Shown: piece by piece, positions 35,922 through 44,054 of the stretch
How the letters are laid out: every line of letters starts with the position of its first letter
Numbering within the stretch: the first letter of the stretch is position 1
NCBI RefSeq assembly: GCF_012927245.1
Contig: NZ_JABBGE010000009.1
Span: 391,327 to 455,326, forward strand
Direction of reading: 5' to 3'
DNA: 64,000 nt
From: Streptomyces sp. R302
GTDB lineage: Bacteria > Actinomycetota > Actinomycetes > Streptomycetales > Streptomycetaceae
Position numbers and translations under genes: made by a program
Notes under the pieces: model-generated
The model's input: only the letters and a program-made list of their open reading frames with translations
What the model was told of the DNA's origin: nothing
Database searches by the model: none

Positions 35922-35943
35922 TAACTAGCCGGGCGGCAAGTAA
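35922..35943. promoter_or_regulatory. TetR-type operator 2
   Basis: Read on the minus strand, this 22-bp site repeats operator 1 (TTACTTGCCG, then CCCGGCTAGTTA); centres are 45 bp apart, about four helical turns. It lies just before the ribosome site (AAGGGGA) of the MFS gene, so one repressor can control both directions. Confidence 0.8.
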
Positions 35944-35953
35944 GGGGACGGCC

Positions 35954-37531
35954 ATGACGGACACCGCGCCATCGAAACGGGCACAGGGGGAGCAGGGACC
36001 ACAGCGCAGCGTGCGTGTCGTCCTCCTCGCCCTCATGATCGCGATGCTCCTCGCGATGCTGGACAACATGATCATCGGCACCGCGATGCCGACCATCGTC
36101 GGCGAGCTCGGCGGCCTGGAGCACCTCTCCTGGGTCGTCACCGCCTACACCCTGGCCACCGCCGCCTCCACCCCCATCTGGGGCAAGCTCGGCGACATGT
36201 ACGGCCGCAAGGGCGTCTTCCTCACCTCGATCGTGATCTTCCTGATCGGCTCGGCGCTCAGCGGCATGGCCCAGGACATGGGCCAGCTCATCGGCTTCCG
36301 CACCGTCCAGGGCCTCGGCGCCGGCGGTCTCATGGTCGGCGTCATGGCGATCATCGGCGACCTGATCCCGCCCCGGGAGCGGGGCAAGTACCAGGGCATG
36401 ATGGCCGGCGTGATGGCCCTCGCCATGATCGGCGGCCCGCTGGTCGGCGGCACCATCACCGACCACTGGGGCTGGCGCTGGTCCTTCTACATCAACCTGC
36501 CGCTCGGCGCCGTCGCCCTCGCGATGGTCACCGCCGTCCTCCACCTGCCGAAGAAGCGGCGGGCGGCCGGCACCCGGATCGACTTCCTCGGCGCCGGGCT
36601 GCTGACCGTCGGCATCACCGCGATCGTCCTCGTCACCACCTGGGGCGGCACCGAGTACGCCTGGGGCTCGGCCACCATCGTCGGCCTCGCCGTCGGCGGC
36701 GCGCTCGCCCTCGCCGCCTTCCTGTACGTGGAGACCCGCGCGAGCGACCCGATCATGCCGCTGCACATCTTCCGCAGCCGCAACTTCACCCTCATGTCGC
36801 TGATCGGCTTCATCACCGGCTTCGTCATGTTCGGCGCCGTGCTCTACCTGCCGATCTTCCAGCAGTCCGTGCAGGGCGCCTCGGCCACCAACTCCGGCCT
36901 GCTGCTCCTGCCGATGCTGCTGTCGATGATGGTCGTCTCGCTGGTCGTCGGCCGCGTCACCACCAGCTCCGGCAAGTACAAGGTCTTCCCCATCGCGGGC
37001 GGCGCCCTGATGATCGCCGGCCTCTTCCTGCTCTCCACCATGGACACCGGCACGGGCCGCCTGCTCTCCGGGGTCTACATGGCCCTGCTCGGCGCCGGCA
37101 TGGGCTTCCTCATGCAGATCACCATGCTCGTCGCGCAGAACAGCGTCGAGATGAAGGACATGGGCGTGGCCTCCAGCTCCACCACCCTCTTCCGGACCCT
37201 CGGCTCCTCCTTCGGCGTCGCCATCATGGGCGCCCTCTTCACCAGCCGGGTCCAGGACGAGATGGCCACCCGCGGCGGCTCCGCCCTCACCGAGCGGACC
37301 GCCCAGCTCGACGCCGCGAGCCTGGCCAAGCTGCCGGAGGCGCTCCGCGAGGCCTACCAGCACGCCGTCGCCGGCGGCACCCACTCCGCCTTCCTCGTCG
37401 GCTCGGCGGTCGCGGTGATCGGCTTCGTCCTCGCCTTCTTCGTCAAGGAGGTGGCGCTGCGCGGCGCCGGCCCCGCGACGGCGGAGAAGCCGGCCGACGA
37501 GGGCACGGCCAAGGTCGCCGAGACGGTCTAG
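35954..37531 (+). CDS. MFS multidrug exporter of the DHA2 (EmrB/QacA, 14-TM) type
   Basis: The 525-aa protein has 14 hydrophobic segments. It shows the DHA2 motifs LDNMIIGTAMPTIVGEL in helix 1, WVVTAYTLATAASTPIWGKLGDMYGRK (motif A), RTVQGLGAGGLM, and motif C-like GPLVGGTITDHWGWRWSFYINLPLG. Such transporters export cationic dyes, antibiotics or antiseptics in exchange for protons. Control by the divergent TetR repressor is supported by paired operators. The substrate cannot be predicted. Confidence 0.95.
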   Translation: MTDTAPSKRAQGEQGPQRSVRVVLLALMIAMLLAMLDNMIIGTAMPTIVGELGGLEHLSWVVTAYTLATAASTPIWGKLGDMYGRKGVFLTSIVIFLIGSALSGMAQDMGQLIGFRTVQGLGAGGLMVGVMAIIGDLIPPRERGKYQGMMAGVMALAMIGGPLVGGTITDHWGWRWSFYINLPLGAVALAMVTAVLHLPKKRRAAGTRIDFLGAGLLTVGITAIVLVTTWGGTEYAWGSATIVGLAVGGALALAAFLYVETRASDPIMPLHIFRSRNFTLMSLIGFITGFVMFGAVLYLPIFQQSVQGASATNSGLLLLPMLLSMMVVSLVVGRVTTSSGKYKVFPIAGGALMIAGLFLLSTMDTGTGRLLSGVYMALLGAGMGFLMQITMLVAQNSVEMKDMGVASSSTTLFRTLGSSFGVAIMGALFTSRVQDEMATRGGSALTERTAQLDAASLAKLPEALREAYQHAVAGGTHSAFLVGSAVAVIGFVLAFFVKEVALRGAGPATAEKPADEGTAKVAETV

Positions 37532-37543
37532 AAGCGGTGCACA

Positions 37544-37588
37544 CGCGCGTGGGGCCGGGTTTCCGAAGAAACCCGGCCCCCACGCGCG
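37544..37588. terminator. bidirectional hairpin between the MFS gene and cseC
   Basis: A 19-bp stem (37544-37562 with 37569-37588, one bulged C) with loop CCGAAG lies between the convergent stops of the exporter and cseC. The outer part of the stem is made of CACGCGCG-type sequence, near copies of the window's 12-bp palindrome. Confidence 0.88.
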
Positions 37589-37611
37589 CGTACCCCCGCC
37601 CCCTGGCCGCC

Positions 37612-38928
37612 CTACTCCGGCAGCCGCAGGATCGGGAAGCTCCCCGTGTTCGTCGGCGCGTGGTCCGGCAGCCACAGCACCGCGACCGCCCCGCCGACGC
37701 CCTCCGGCGAGCCCTCCGCGGCGACGTTCCGGAAGGTCAGCCGGGCGCCGAGGACCCGCGCCTGACCGGCCGCGATCGTCAGGCCCAGGCCGTGGCCCTG
37801 GCCCGCGCGGTCGCTCGTGCCCGTACGGAAGCGGCTCGGGCCCTCGCGGAGCAGTGCCTCGGGGAAGCCGGGGCCGTGGTCCCGCACCCGTAGCACCCGG
37901 CCCTCGACGGTGACCTCCACCGGGCCCTTGCCGTGCTTGGCCGCGTTCGCCAGCAGGTTGCCGAGGATCCGCTCCAGCCGGCGCGGGTCGGTCGCCACCC
38001 AGGACTCGTGGACCACCCGGACCTCCGCGTCCGGGAACATCGAGCGCACCCGCCGGTCCACGAACTCGCCGAGCGCGATCTCCTGGAGCTCCGCCCGCTC
38101 CGAGGCCCCGTCGAGCCGGGCCACCTCCAGGACGTCCTCGACCAGCGTCCGCATCGCCTGCGCCCGGTCCCGTACCAGCTCGGTCGGGCGGCCCGGCGGC
38201 AGCAGCTCGGCCGCCGTGAGCAGCCCGGTCACCGGGGTGCGCAGCTCGTGCGCGATGTCCGCGGTGACCCGCCGCTCGGCCTCGATCCGCTCGTTCAGCG
38301 CGTCGGTGAGCGAGTCGATCGCCCACGCCAGGTCGTCGGTCTCGTCGCGTACGACTCCGCCGACGGCGTCCCGCACCCGGACGTCCCCGTTGCCCTGGGC
38401 GACCCGCCCGGCCGCCGCCGCGGCCTTCCGCAGCCGCCGGGACAGCTGCCCGCCGACGAGGATGCCCAGCGCGCAGCCGCCGAAGACCACCGAGACCGAG
38501 CCGATGACCAGCGCCCGGTCGAGGTCCTTCATGATCGTGGCGCTGCGGTCGGCGAAGGGGATGTGCAGCGAGAGCACGTCCCCGTTGGCCAGCGGCACCG
38601 CCGCCCACACGTCCGGCGGCCCGCCGTGCCGGTGCTCCTGCACGTACGTGCCCCGCCGCTGGGCCCGCATCAGCTGGTCGAGCTGGTCCGGCAGCGCCGG
38701 GTCGTTGATCTTGGCGCCGAAGCGCGGCTCCTTCGGCTTGGAGGTCTCGTAGAGGCGCTGGGCGAAGAGCAGCCGCTCCATCTGCACCTCGCGCGCGTTG
38801 TCGAGCATCGAGATCCGGGCGGCGTTGTGCACGACCACGCTGAGGGTGACCGCGATCAGCGCACCGACCGCCGCGATGGCCAGGGCGATCTTCCAGCGGA
38901 CGCCGGTGCGGAGCGGAAGCGCTCTCAC
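37612..38928 (-). CDS. cseC: CseC sensor histidine kinase of the cell-envelope stress system
   Basis: CseC senses cell-wall damage (vancomycin, bacitracin, lysozyme in S. coelicolor) and phosphorylates CseB. The 438-aa protein has two transmembrane helices (about 13-33 and 138-162) enclosing an extracellular sensor domain, a HAMP domain, the H-box DIAHELRTPVTG (His 227), N-box ILGNLLANAAKHG, and G boxes VRDHGPGFPE and GHGLGLTIA. The GTG start follows the cseB stop by 3 bp. Identity rests on the complete sigE-cseA-cseB-cseC gene order. Confidence 0.95.
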   Translation of the reverse strand: MRALPLRTGVRWKIALAIAAVGALIAVTLSVVVHNAARISMLDNAREVQMERLLFAQRLYETSKPKEPRFGAKINDPALPDQLDQLMRAQRRGTYVQEHRHGGPPDVWAAVPLANGDVLSLHIPFADRSATIMKDLDRALVIGSVSVVFGGCALGILVGGQLSRRLRKAAAAAGRVAQGNGDVRVRDAVGGVVRDETDDLAWAIDSLTDALNERIEAERRVTADIAHELRTPVTGLLTAAELLPPGRPTELVRDRAQAMRTLVEDVLEVARLDGASERAELQEIALGEFVDRRVRSMFPDAEVRVVHESWVATDPRRLERILGNLLANAAKHGKGPVEVTVEGRVLRVRDHGPGFPEALLREGPSRFRTGTSDRAGQGHGLGLTIAAGQARVLGARLTFRNVAAEGSPEGVGGAVAVLWLPDHAPTNTGSFPILRLPE

Positions 38929-38931
38929 CGA

Positions 38932-39642
38932 TCAGCCCCTGAGCTTGTAGCCGAAGCCGCGGACCGTCTCGATCCGGTCCTGGCCGATCTTGGCGCGCAG
39001 CCGCTGCACGTGGACGTCGACGACCCGGGTGTCGCCGCCCCAGCCGTAGTCCCAGACCCGCTCCAGGAGCTTGTCGCGGGAGAGCACCGTGTTCGGTGCC
39101 GAGGAGAACTCCAGGAGCAGCCGCATCTCGGTCGGCGTCAGCGCCACCGGCGTACCGCCCCGGCGGACCTCCATGCCCTCGGTGTCGACCTCCAGGTCCC
39201 CGTCGCCGAAGACCAGCGGCCCGCCGTCGCCGGCCGTCGCCCCGGCCGCGTCGCCCGCGCCGTTGCCGGCCGCGTGGCCGAAGCGGCGCAGCACGGCCCG
39301 GATGCGGGCCATCAGCACGGAGCCGTCGAAGGGCTTGGTGACGTAGTCGTCCGCCCCGGCCTCCAGGCCGAGGACGACGTCGATGGAGTCGGCGCGCGCC
39401 GACAACATGATCACCGGAACGGTCGACTCGTCGCGGATGCGGCGGCAGAGGCTGACCCCGTCCATGCCCGGCAGCATCACGTCGAGGAGCGCGATGTCCG
39501 GCCGGTGGGCGCGGAAGGCGTCCAGGCCGGAGAGCCCGTCGGGCATCGCGGTGACGCGGAAGCCGTCCCGCTCCAGGGCGAGCTGGGTGGCCTCACGGAT
39601 GACGTCGTCGTCCTCGACGAACAGGACATGGGTCTCGGCCAT
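38932..39642 (-). CDS. cseB: CseB OmpR-family response regulator
   Basis: CseB, when phosphorylated by CseC, activates the sigE promoter. The 236-aa protein has a receiver domain (acidic EDDD at 10-13, phospho-acceptor D54 in LLDVMLPGMDG, Lys in VTKPFDG) and a C-terminal winged helix (ALTPTEMRLLLEF, LLERVWDYGWGGDTRVVDVHVQRLRAKIG). The linker contains a Gly/Ala-rich insertion (GHAAGNGAGDAAGATAGDGG). It is translated between cseA and cseC. Confidence 0.96.
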   Translation of the reverse strand: MAETHVLFVEDDDVIREATQLALERDGFRVTAMPDGLSGLDAFRAHRPDIALLDVMLPGMDGVSLCRRIRDESTVPVIMLSARADSIDVVLGLEAGADDYVTKPFDGSVLMARIRAVLRRFGHAAGNGAGDAAGATAGDGGPLVFGDGDLEVDTEGMEVRRGGTPVALTPTEMRLLLEFSSAPNTVLSRDKLLERVWDYGWGGDTRVVDVHVQRLRAKIGQDRIETVRGFGYKLRG

Positions 39643-39695
39643 CGTGCGGGTCCTTCGGGGGTGGTGGGCGGGGCTGTGGTCAGGGGGGGCGGGGG

Positions 39696-40478
39696 TCAGC
39701 CGGCGGCGGACGGGCTCGGTACCGGCTCCGACACCTCGCCGGCCCCGGCGCCGCCCTCGCCGACACCGCGGCTGTAGTCGTTGTGCACCCAGTCGTGCTG
39801 GGCGAACCGCTTCCCCGACCAGCGGTACGTGATCACGTCCTCGCCCGACGGGTAGGCGACCGGGTCGCCCTCCGCGTACACCTGCTTCGTGACGATCAGG
39901 TCGCCGCGGTCGATGGTGCCGTAGACCGCCGCGTCCTCGGCCATGAAGACGTTCTCGTAGCCGTCGGCGCCGGTGCCGCCGCCGCTCTTGCCGCGGTACA
40001 CGTACGTACCGATCCCGACCGCGTCGCCGCAGGTCATCACGTTGACCACGACGTCGGGCACGGGGCCGTCGGTGAGATTGCCGTACGAGGTGTCCACCGG
40101 GTACGCGTCGGCCACGCACGGCTTCAGGTCGGCCTTCATCCGCGCGCCGATCTTCGGATCGCCCTTCAGGAGCGCGACCGGGTCCACCCGGGGCGCCGCC
40201 TTCGCCGCGTCCGAGCCCGGACCGGAGCCCGAGGCGGTGGCGGTCGGCGTGGGGGCGGCGGCGGCCGTCGCGTCGGCGCGGGCCGCGCCCTCGTCGCGCG
40301 AGCCGGTGCCGCCCGTGGAGCACGCGGCCACGAACAGGCCGAGGGCGGCGAGACCGGCCATCGCCGTGACACCCGCCGCCTTGGGACCCACCGTCCGCGC
40401 CGACCCACCGCCGGGACCCGCGGTCCCGCCGTCGTGGGTTCTGGCGCCGTCGCCGTCGCCGTCGTCTAGGCCGCGCAC
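39696..40478 (-). CDS. cseA: CseA lipoprotein, negative modulator of the sigma-E response
   Basis: CseA is a lipoprotein on the outer face of the membrane that dampens sigE expression. The 260-aa product has an N-terminal signal peptide whose lipobox is LFVAAC (Cys 53), an Ala/Thr/Pro-rich linker, and a globular domain (VDPVALLKGDPKIGARMK, CVADAYPVDTSYGNLTDG, VVVNVMTCG). The GTG at 40478 overlaps the sigE stop by 13 bp; a later GTG nearer the hydrophobic core is possible, since 35 residues before the signal sequence is long. Confidence 0.92.
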   Translation of the reverse strand: MRGLDDGDGDGARTHDGGTAGPGGGSARTVGPKAAGVTAMAGLAALGLFVAACSTGGTGSRDEGAARADATAAAAPTPTATASGSGPGSDAAKAAPRVDPVALLKGDPKIGARMKADLKPCVADAYPVDTSYGNLTDGPVPDVVVNVMTCGDAVGIGTYVYRGKSGGGTGADGYENVFMAEDAAVYGTIDRGDLIVTKQVYAEGDPVAYPSGEDVITYRWSGKRFAQHDWVHNDYSRGVGEGGAGAGEVSEPVPSPSAAG

Positions 40479-41062
40479 CGCTCGCGTCCTCCCTCGTCAC
40501 CTCGCACGGCCGCCGTGGCCGACCGCTGTCCACCGGTCCGCTCCACGGGCCGCCCCAGGGTGCGGGCGTTCAGGTCGCGGCTCTCCAGCTCCTGGCGGAG
40601 CCGGGCGAGCGCGCGGTGGAGCGTCGACTTCACCGTACCCGTCGACATGCCGAGGGCCGCCGCGGTCTCCTCCGTGCTCATCTGCTCCCAGTGGCGCAGC
40701 ACCACGACGCTGCGCTGCTTGGGCGCGAGCACCTTCAGGACGTCCATGAGCAGGGCCCGGTCGGCGTGCTGCTCGGTCAGGTCCTCCACGCGCGCGTCCG
40801 GCAGCTGCTCGGTAGGCACCTCTTCGAGGCGGCGCGCCCGCCACCACTCCGTACGCGTGTTGATCATGACCCGGCGCAGATAGGCGTCGGCGAGCGACTT
40901 GTCCGCGATCCCGTCCCAGCGGCCGTACGTACGGACCAGCGCGGTCTGGAGCAGGTCCTGCGCGTCGACCGGATCCGGGACGAGCCGGCGCGCGCTGCGC
41001 AGCAACGCGTCCTGCCGCGTGCGGACGTACTCCTCGAAGTCGAGCACCTCGCCCTGGCTCAT
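40466..41062 (-). CDS. sigE: ECF sigma factor SigE
   Basis: SigE directs transcription of cell-envelope genes under wall stress. The 198-aa protein shows region 2 (DFEEYVRTRQDALLRSARRLV, AQDLLQTALVRTYGRW, AYLRRVMINTRTEWWRARR) and region 4 (LAPKQRSVVVLRHWEQMSTEETAAALGMSTGTVKSTLHRALARLRQEL), very close to S. coelicolor SigE as I recall it. I chose the ATG at 41062 because GGAGG lies 8 nt upstream; the GTG at 41077 overlaps that site. First gene of the sigE-cseA-cseB-cseC operon; no anti-sigma gene is present, in keeping with control through CseBC. I could not place its promoter with confidence in 41063-41280. Confidence 0.97.
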   Translation of the reverse strand: MSQGEVLDFEEYVRTRQDALLRSARRLVPDPVDAQDLLQTALVRTYGRWDGIADKSLADAYLRRVMINTRTEWWRARRLEEVPTEQLPDARVEDLTEQHADRALLMDVLKVLAPKQRSVVVLRHWEQMSTEETAAALGMSTGTVKSTLHRALARLRQELESRDLNARTLGRPVERTGGQRSATAAVRGDEGGRERCAA

Positions 41063-41280
41063 CCCGGCTGCCTCCACATCCCCGTGACCTGCATGTCCTC
41101 CGTGTCGTCGACGACGCTACGGAGCGCTTGTCACGGGCCTGTGCGAGGCAGCCGTCGGTGGACGCACGGCTACCCATCGGTTGTGTAACAGCGGCGGCGG
41201 GGTGGGGGTTTCAGGAAGGCGGAGGGTGGGTATACCGGGCCGCCTCGGGGTAGCCGGTGCCTCAGGTCCCGGCGGATGCC

Positions 41281-42243
41281 TCAGGTCAGCGGGAGCCGGT
41301 ACCGGCCGCCGTCCAGTGGTTCCACCAGGCCGTCCGAGACCAGGCCGTCCAGGGCCCGGCCGCGCTGCACCGGCTCGTCCCAGACGGCGTCGAGCGCGGA
41401 CTGCGGGACGGGCCCCGGGGCGTCACGGAGCACGGCGAGGAGCCGGCCGCGGACCTGGCGGTCGGTGCCCGCGTAGGTCTGGCCGCGGCGGGGCGGGCCG
41501 TCGTGGGCCGGCTTGCCGGCGAGCAGCCAGGCGCAGCGGTCGGCGACCGGGCAGCGCCCGCAGTCCTCGTTCTTCGCCGTGCAGACCAGGGCGCCCAGCT
41601 CCATGGAGGCGGCGGCCCAGCGGGCGGCGGTGGCCTCGTCGTCGGGAAGGAGCTCCCGGGCCAGGCGCCGCTCGGCGGCGGTGGTGGCGTTCGGCGGGTA
41701 CTGGACGCCGGCGGCCGCGCGGGCGAGGACCCGGCGCACATTGGTGTCGAGGACCGCGTGCCGCTGCCCGTACGCGAAGGAGGCCACGGCGGCGGCGGTG
41801 TACTCGCCGATGCCGGGGAGCGCGAGGAGCTGTCCGTGGTCGCTCGGCACGTCGCCGCGGTGCCGGTCCCTTATCGCCACGGCCGCCGCGTGCAGCCGCA
41901 GGGCCCGGCGCGGGTAGCCGAGCCGGCCCCAGGCGCGGACGGCCTCGCCGGGCGGCTCGGCGGCCAGGTCGGCCGGGCGCGGCCAGCGCGCCAGCCACTG
42001 CTCGTACACCGGCAGCACCCGGACGACGGGCGTCTGCTGGAGCATGAACTCGCTGACCATGACGCCCCAGGCACCGGCCTCGGGGCGGCGCCAGGGCAGG
42101 TCGCGGGCGTGCCGGTCGAACCAGGCGAGGACCGGCCCGTGCAGCTCGGCCGGGTCGACCGCGGCCGGCGCCGTGGAGGCGCGGGGCGCGGGACGGCCGA
42201 CGGAGGGAAGGGACAGGGAGGCGGGGGCATCGATGGAAGTCAT
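41281..42243 (-). CDS. mutY: A/G-specific adenine DNA glycosylase (MutY type)
   Basis: MutY removes adenine mispaired with 8-oxoguanine. The 320-aa protein has RDLPWRRPEAGAWGVMVSEFMLQQT (catalytic Glu region), the helix-hairpin-helix LALPGIGEYTAAAVASFAYGQ, the catalytic Asp in LDTNVRRVLAR, and the 4Fe-4S cluster motif C-X6-C-X2-C-X5-C (CTAKNEDCGRCPVADRC). The C-terminal NUDIX-like 8-oxoG recognition domain of E. coli MutY is absent or replaced by a short winged-helix-like end, as in many actinobacteria. disA and radA, also DNA-repair linked, are nearby. Confidence 0.92.
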   Translation of the reverse strand: MTSIDAPASLSLPSVGRPAPRASTAPAAVDPAELHGPVLAWFDRHARDLPWRRPEAGAWGVMVSEFMLQQTPVVRVLPVYEQWLARWPRPADLAAEPPGEAVRAWGRLGYPRRALRLHAAAVAIRDRHRGDVPSDHGQLLALPGIGEYTAAAVASFAYGQRHAVLDTNVRRVLARAAAGVQYPPNATTAAERRLARELLPDDEATAARWAAASMELGALVCTAKNEDCGRCPVADRCAWLLAGKPAHDGPPRRGQTYAGTDRQVRGRLLAVLRDAPGPVPQSALDAVWDEPVQRGRALDGLVSDGLVEPLDGGRYRLPLT

Positions 42244-42276
42244 GGCACCCCCGATCCTGGCACGTCCCGGGGACGA

Positions 42277-42954
42277 TCAGTACGCGCCGTGACGCGCGCG
42301 AGAGCGGCGCTCGGGGCGCGCGGAGGCGTGCGCCGGGGTCGCGGGCCCCCGCCCCGCGCACCACACGACCGCCGCGCTCCGGCTGGACCGGGCCGTCCCC
42401 ACCAGCGCCGTCATCGGCCGGCGCGCGGCCCGCATGAAGAGGAAGGCGACCAGGCCGCCGAGGAGCAGGCCCGCGGTCACGTCGTGCGGGTAGTGGACGC
42501 CGACGAAGACGCGGGAGAAGGCCATGAGGACCGCCATCGGCACGGTCAGCCAGACGATCCCGCGCCAGGAGAGGGCGAGCGCGATCGCGGCGGCGCCGGC
42601 GATCGCGGAGTGGTTGCTGGGGAAGGACCAGTCGCCGTACGCGGGGCAGTCGATGAGCGCGGCGGGCGCCCCGGCGACGGCCCGGCACGGGCGCTCCTCG
42701 TCGATCAGCGACTTCAGCGCCTCGCTCACCACGTAACCGAAGGCGGTGGCGAGCGGGGCGAGGAAGGCGACCGCCATCGCCGGGCTCGATCCGGTCCGCG
42801 AACGCCACCAGCCGGCCAGGAACAGCGCGCCGAAGAGCAGGAGTCCGAGCTCCGTCCACACTTCGGCGAGCCACTGGAACCAGTGCGGTGTGGAGTGCGC
42901 GAAGTCGAGGACGTCGAGATAGAGACGGTCGGAGAGGTCGAGGAGGGTTTCCAT
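42277..42954 (-). CDS. PAP2-family membrane phosphatase
   Basis: A 225-aa protein with five or six membrane helices and the three acid-phosphatase motifs: KSLIDEERP (C1), PSNHS (C2) and SRVFVGVHYPHDV (C3). Members dephosphorylate lipid pyrophosphates such as undecaprenyl-PP or phosphatidate on the outer face. The Arg-rich tail (residues about 185-225) is probably cytoplasmic. TAGCGT lies 8 nt before the ATG without a ribosome site. Its stop is 34 bp from the mutY start, same strand, so cotranscription is possible. Confidence 0.92.
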   Translation of the reverse strand: METLLDLSDRLYLDVLDFAHSTPHWFQWLAEVWTELGLLLFGALFLAGWWRSRTGSSPAMAVAFLAPLATAFGYVVSEALKSLIDEERPCRAVAGAPAALIDCPAYGDWSFPSNHSAIAGAAAIALALSWRGIVWLTVPMAVLMAFSRVFVGVHYPHDVTAGLLLGGLVAFLFMRAARRPMTALVGTARSSRSAAVVWCAGRGPATPAHASARPERRSRARHGAY

Positions 42955-43169
42955 GGGACATGACGCTAACCGGAATCCGGAGCGCCGTGCCCCGGGCCAA
43001 GGGACGGACCGACCCCTGACGAAAGTGGGGGATGAGTGGCGGGAGCGGTGATTTCCGGCCGCCGCGTGGAGAGTTCCCGTTCCCGCAGGATGTGATCATC
43101 GGCAAAACTTGGGCTCTCGGGCGGCGGGTGGGGCGGGAGTTGGGCGGGATCTCTCGTAAGGTTCGGGGC

Positions 43170-44027
43170 GTGGGATCTTTGCGCAATCCGGTCGGGCCGC
43201 TTCCCTCCACCATCTACTGGCGACGGAGGGCGGTCGCGCTGTGCCTGTGCGCGCTCCTCGCCCTGCTGACCCTATGGGCCGTCACCTCCGGCGACGGTGA
43301 CGGGAAGAAGGCGAACGACGCGGCCAGCGGCTCGTCCCCCGCGCCCTCCATCACCCCGGGACCGGGCGGTACCGGCCCCGCCATCAGCCAACAGCCGGGC
43401 GGGCGCGACGAGTCGGGCGACTCGGGGGACTCCGGCGAGTCCGGTACGGGTGACGGCTCCGGCTCCGGTTCCGGCTCCGACGCGGGCACGGGCTCGGGCT
43501 CCGGTGACGGCGACGGCGCGGACGGCGGCTCCGGTACGGCGGGCAAGAACGGCGACACCGACGGCGCGGGCGGCGACGGCGGAGCCGGCACGGGCGCGGG
43601 ACAGCGCCTCCCGGCCGACTCCCCGCTCCCGAACTGCCCTGCCGGATCCGTGGAGTTGACGCTGCGCAGCGCCAAGCTCACGTACGAGCCCGGCGAGAAG
43701 CCCCGCTTCCACCTGGTTCTCAAGAACACCTCGGACGCCGACTGCAAGGCGGACCTCGGTCCCCGCGCCGCCGTGCTGAAGATCAGCAACCCGCAGAGCG
43801 ACCGCCTCTGGTCCTCCGACGACTGTCCCCGCCCCGCGGACCCGGTGCTCCTGAGGCTCCCCGCGCGCGCCACGATCACCCACACCGTGGAGTGGGACCT
43901 CCGGCGCAGCGCCCCGCAGTGCGCCACCGCCCCCGCGGGCACGGCGGGGCCGGGCAACTACCTGGCCGAAGCGACCGTGGCGGGCGGCCGGACGGTCGCG
44001 ACGCCGTTCAGCCTCGCGAAGGACTGA
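43170..44027 (+). CDS. single-pass membrane protein with Gly/Ser/Asp-rich linker and extracellular beta domain
   Basis: The 285-aa protein has one transmembrane helix (about residues 20-38, ALCLCALLALLTLWAVTSG), a 100-residue low-complexity linker of Gly, Ser and Asp, and a C-terminal domain with two likely disulfide-forming cysteine pairs (LPNCPAGSVELTL, DADCKADLG, SDDCPRPADPV, SAPQCATAPAG) resembling an immunoglobulin-like domain (YEPGEKPRFHLVLKNTS). The GTG at 43170 has TAAGGT exactly 7 nt upstream. An upstream ATG at 43032 would add 46 residues but ignores this signal. Function unknown; convergent with disA. Confidence 0.82.
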   Translation: MGSLRNPVGPLPSTIYWRRRAVALCLCALLALLTLWAVTSGDGDGKKANDAASGSSPAPSITPGPGGTGPAISQQPGGRDESGDSGDSGESGTGDGSGSGSGSDAGTGSGSGDGDGADGGSGTAGKNGDTDGAGGDGGAGTGAGQRLPADSPLPNCPAGSVELTLRSAKLTYEPGEKPRFHLVLKNTSDADCKADLGPRAAVLKISNPQSDRLWSSDDCPRPADPVLLRLPARATITHTVEWDLRRSAPQCATAPAGTAGPGNYLAEATVAGGRTVATPFSLAKD

Positions 44028-44054
44028 AGGCTGAAGGGCTGAGCGCGCCCACCG

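Noticed and set aside
43032..43169. Earlier ATG start for the single-pass membrane protein.
   Set aside because: TAAGGT lies exactly 7 nt before the GTG at 43170, a leaderless arrangement, and the extra 46 residues add nothing recognisable.
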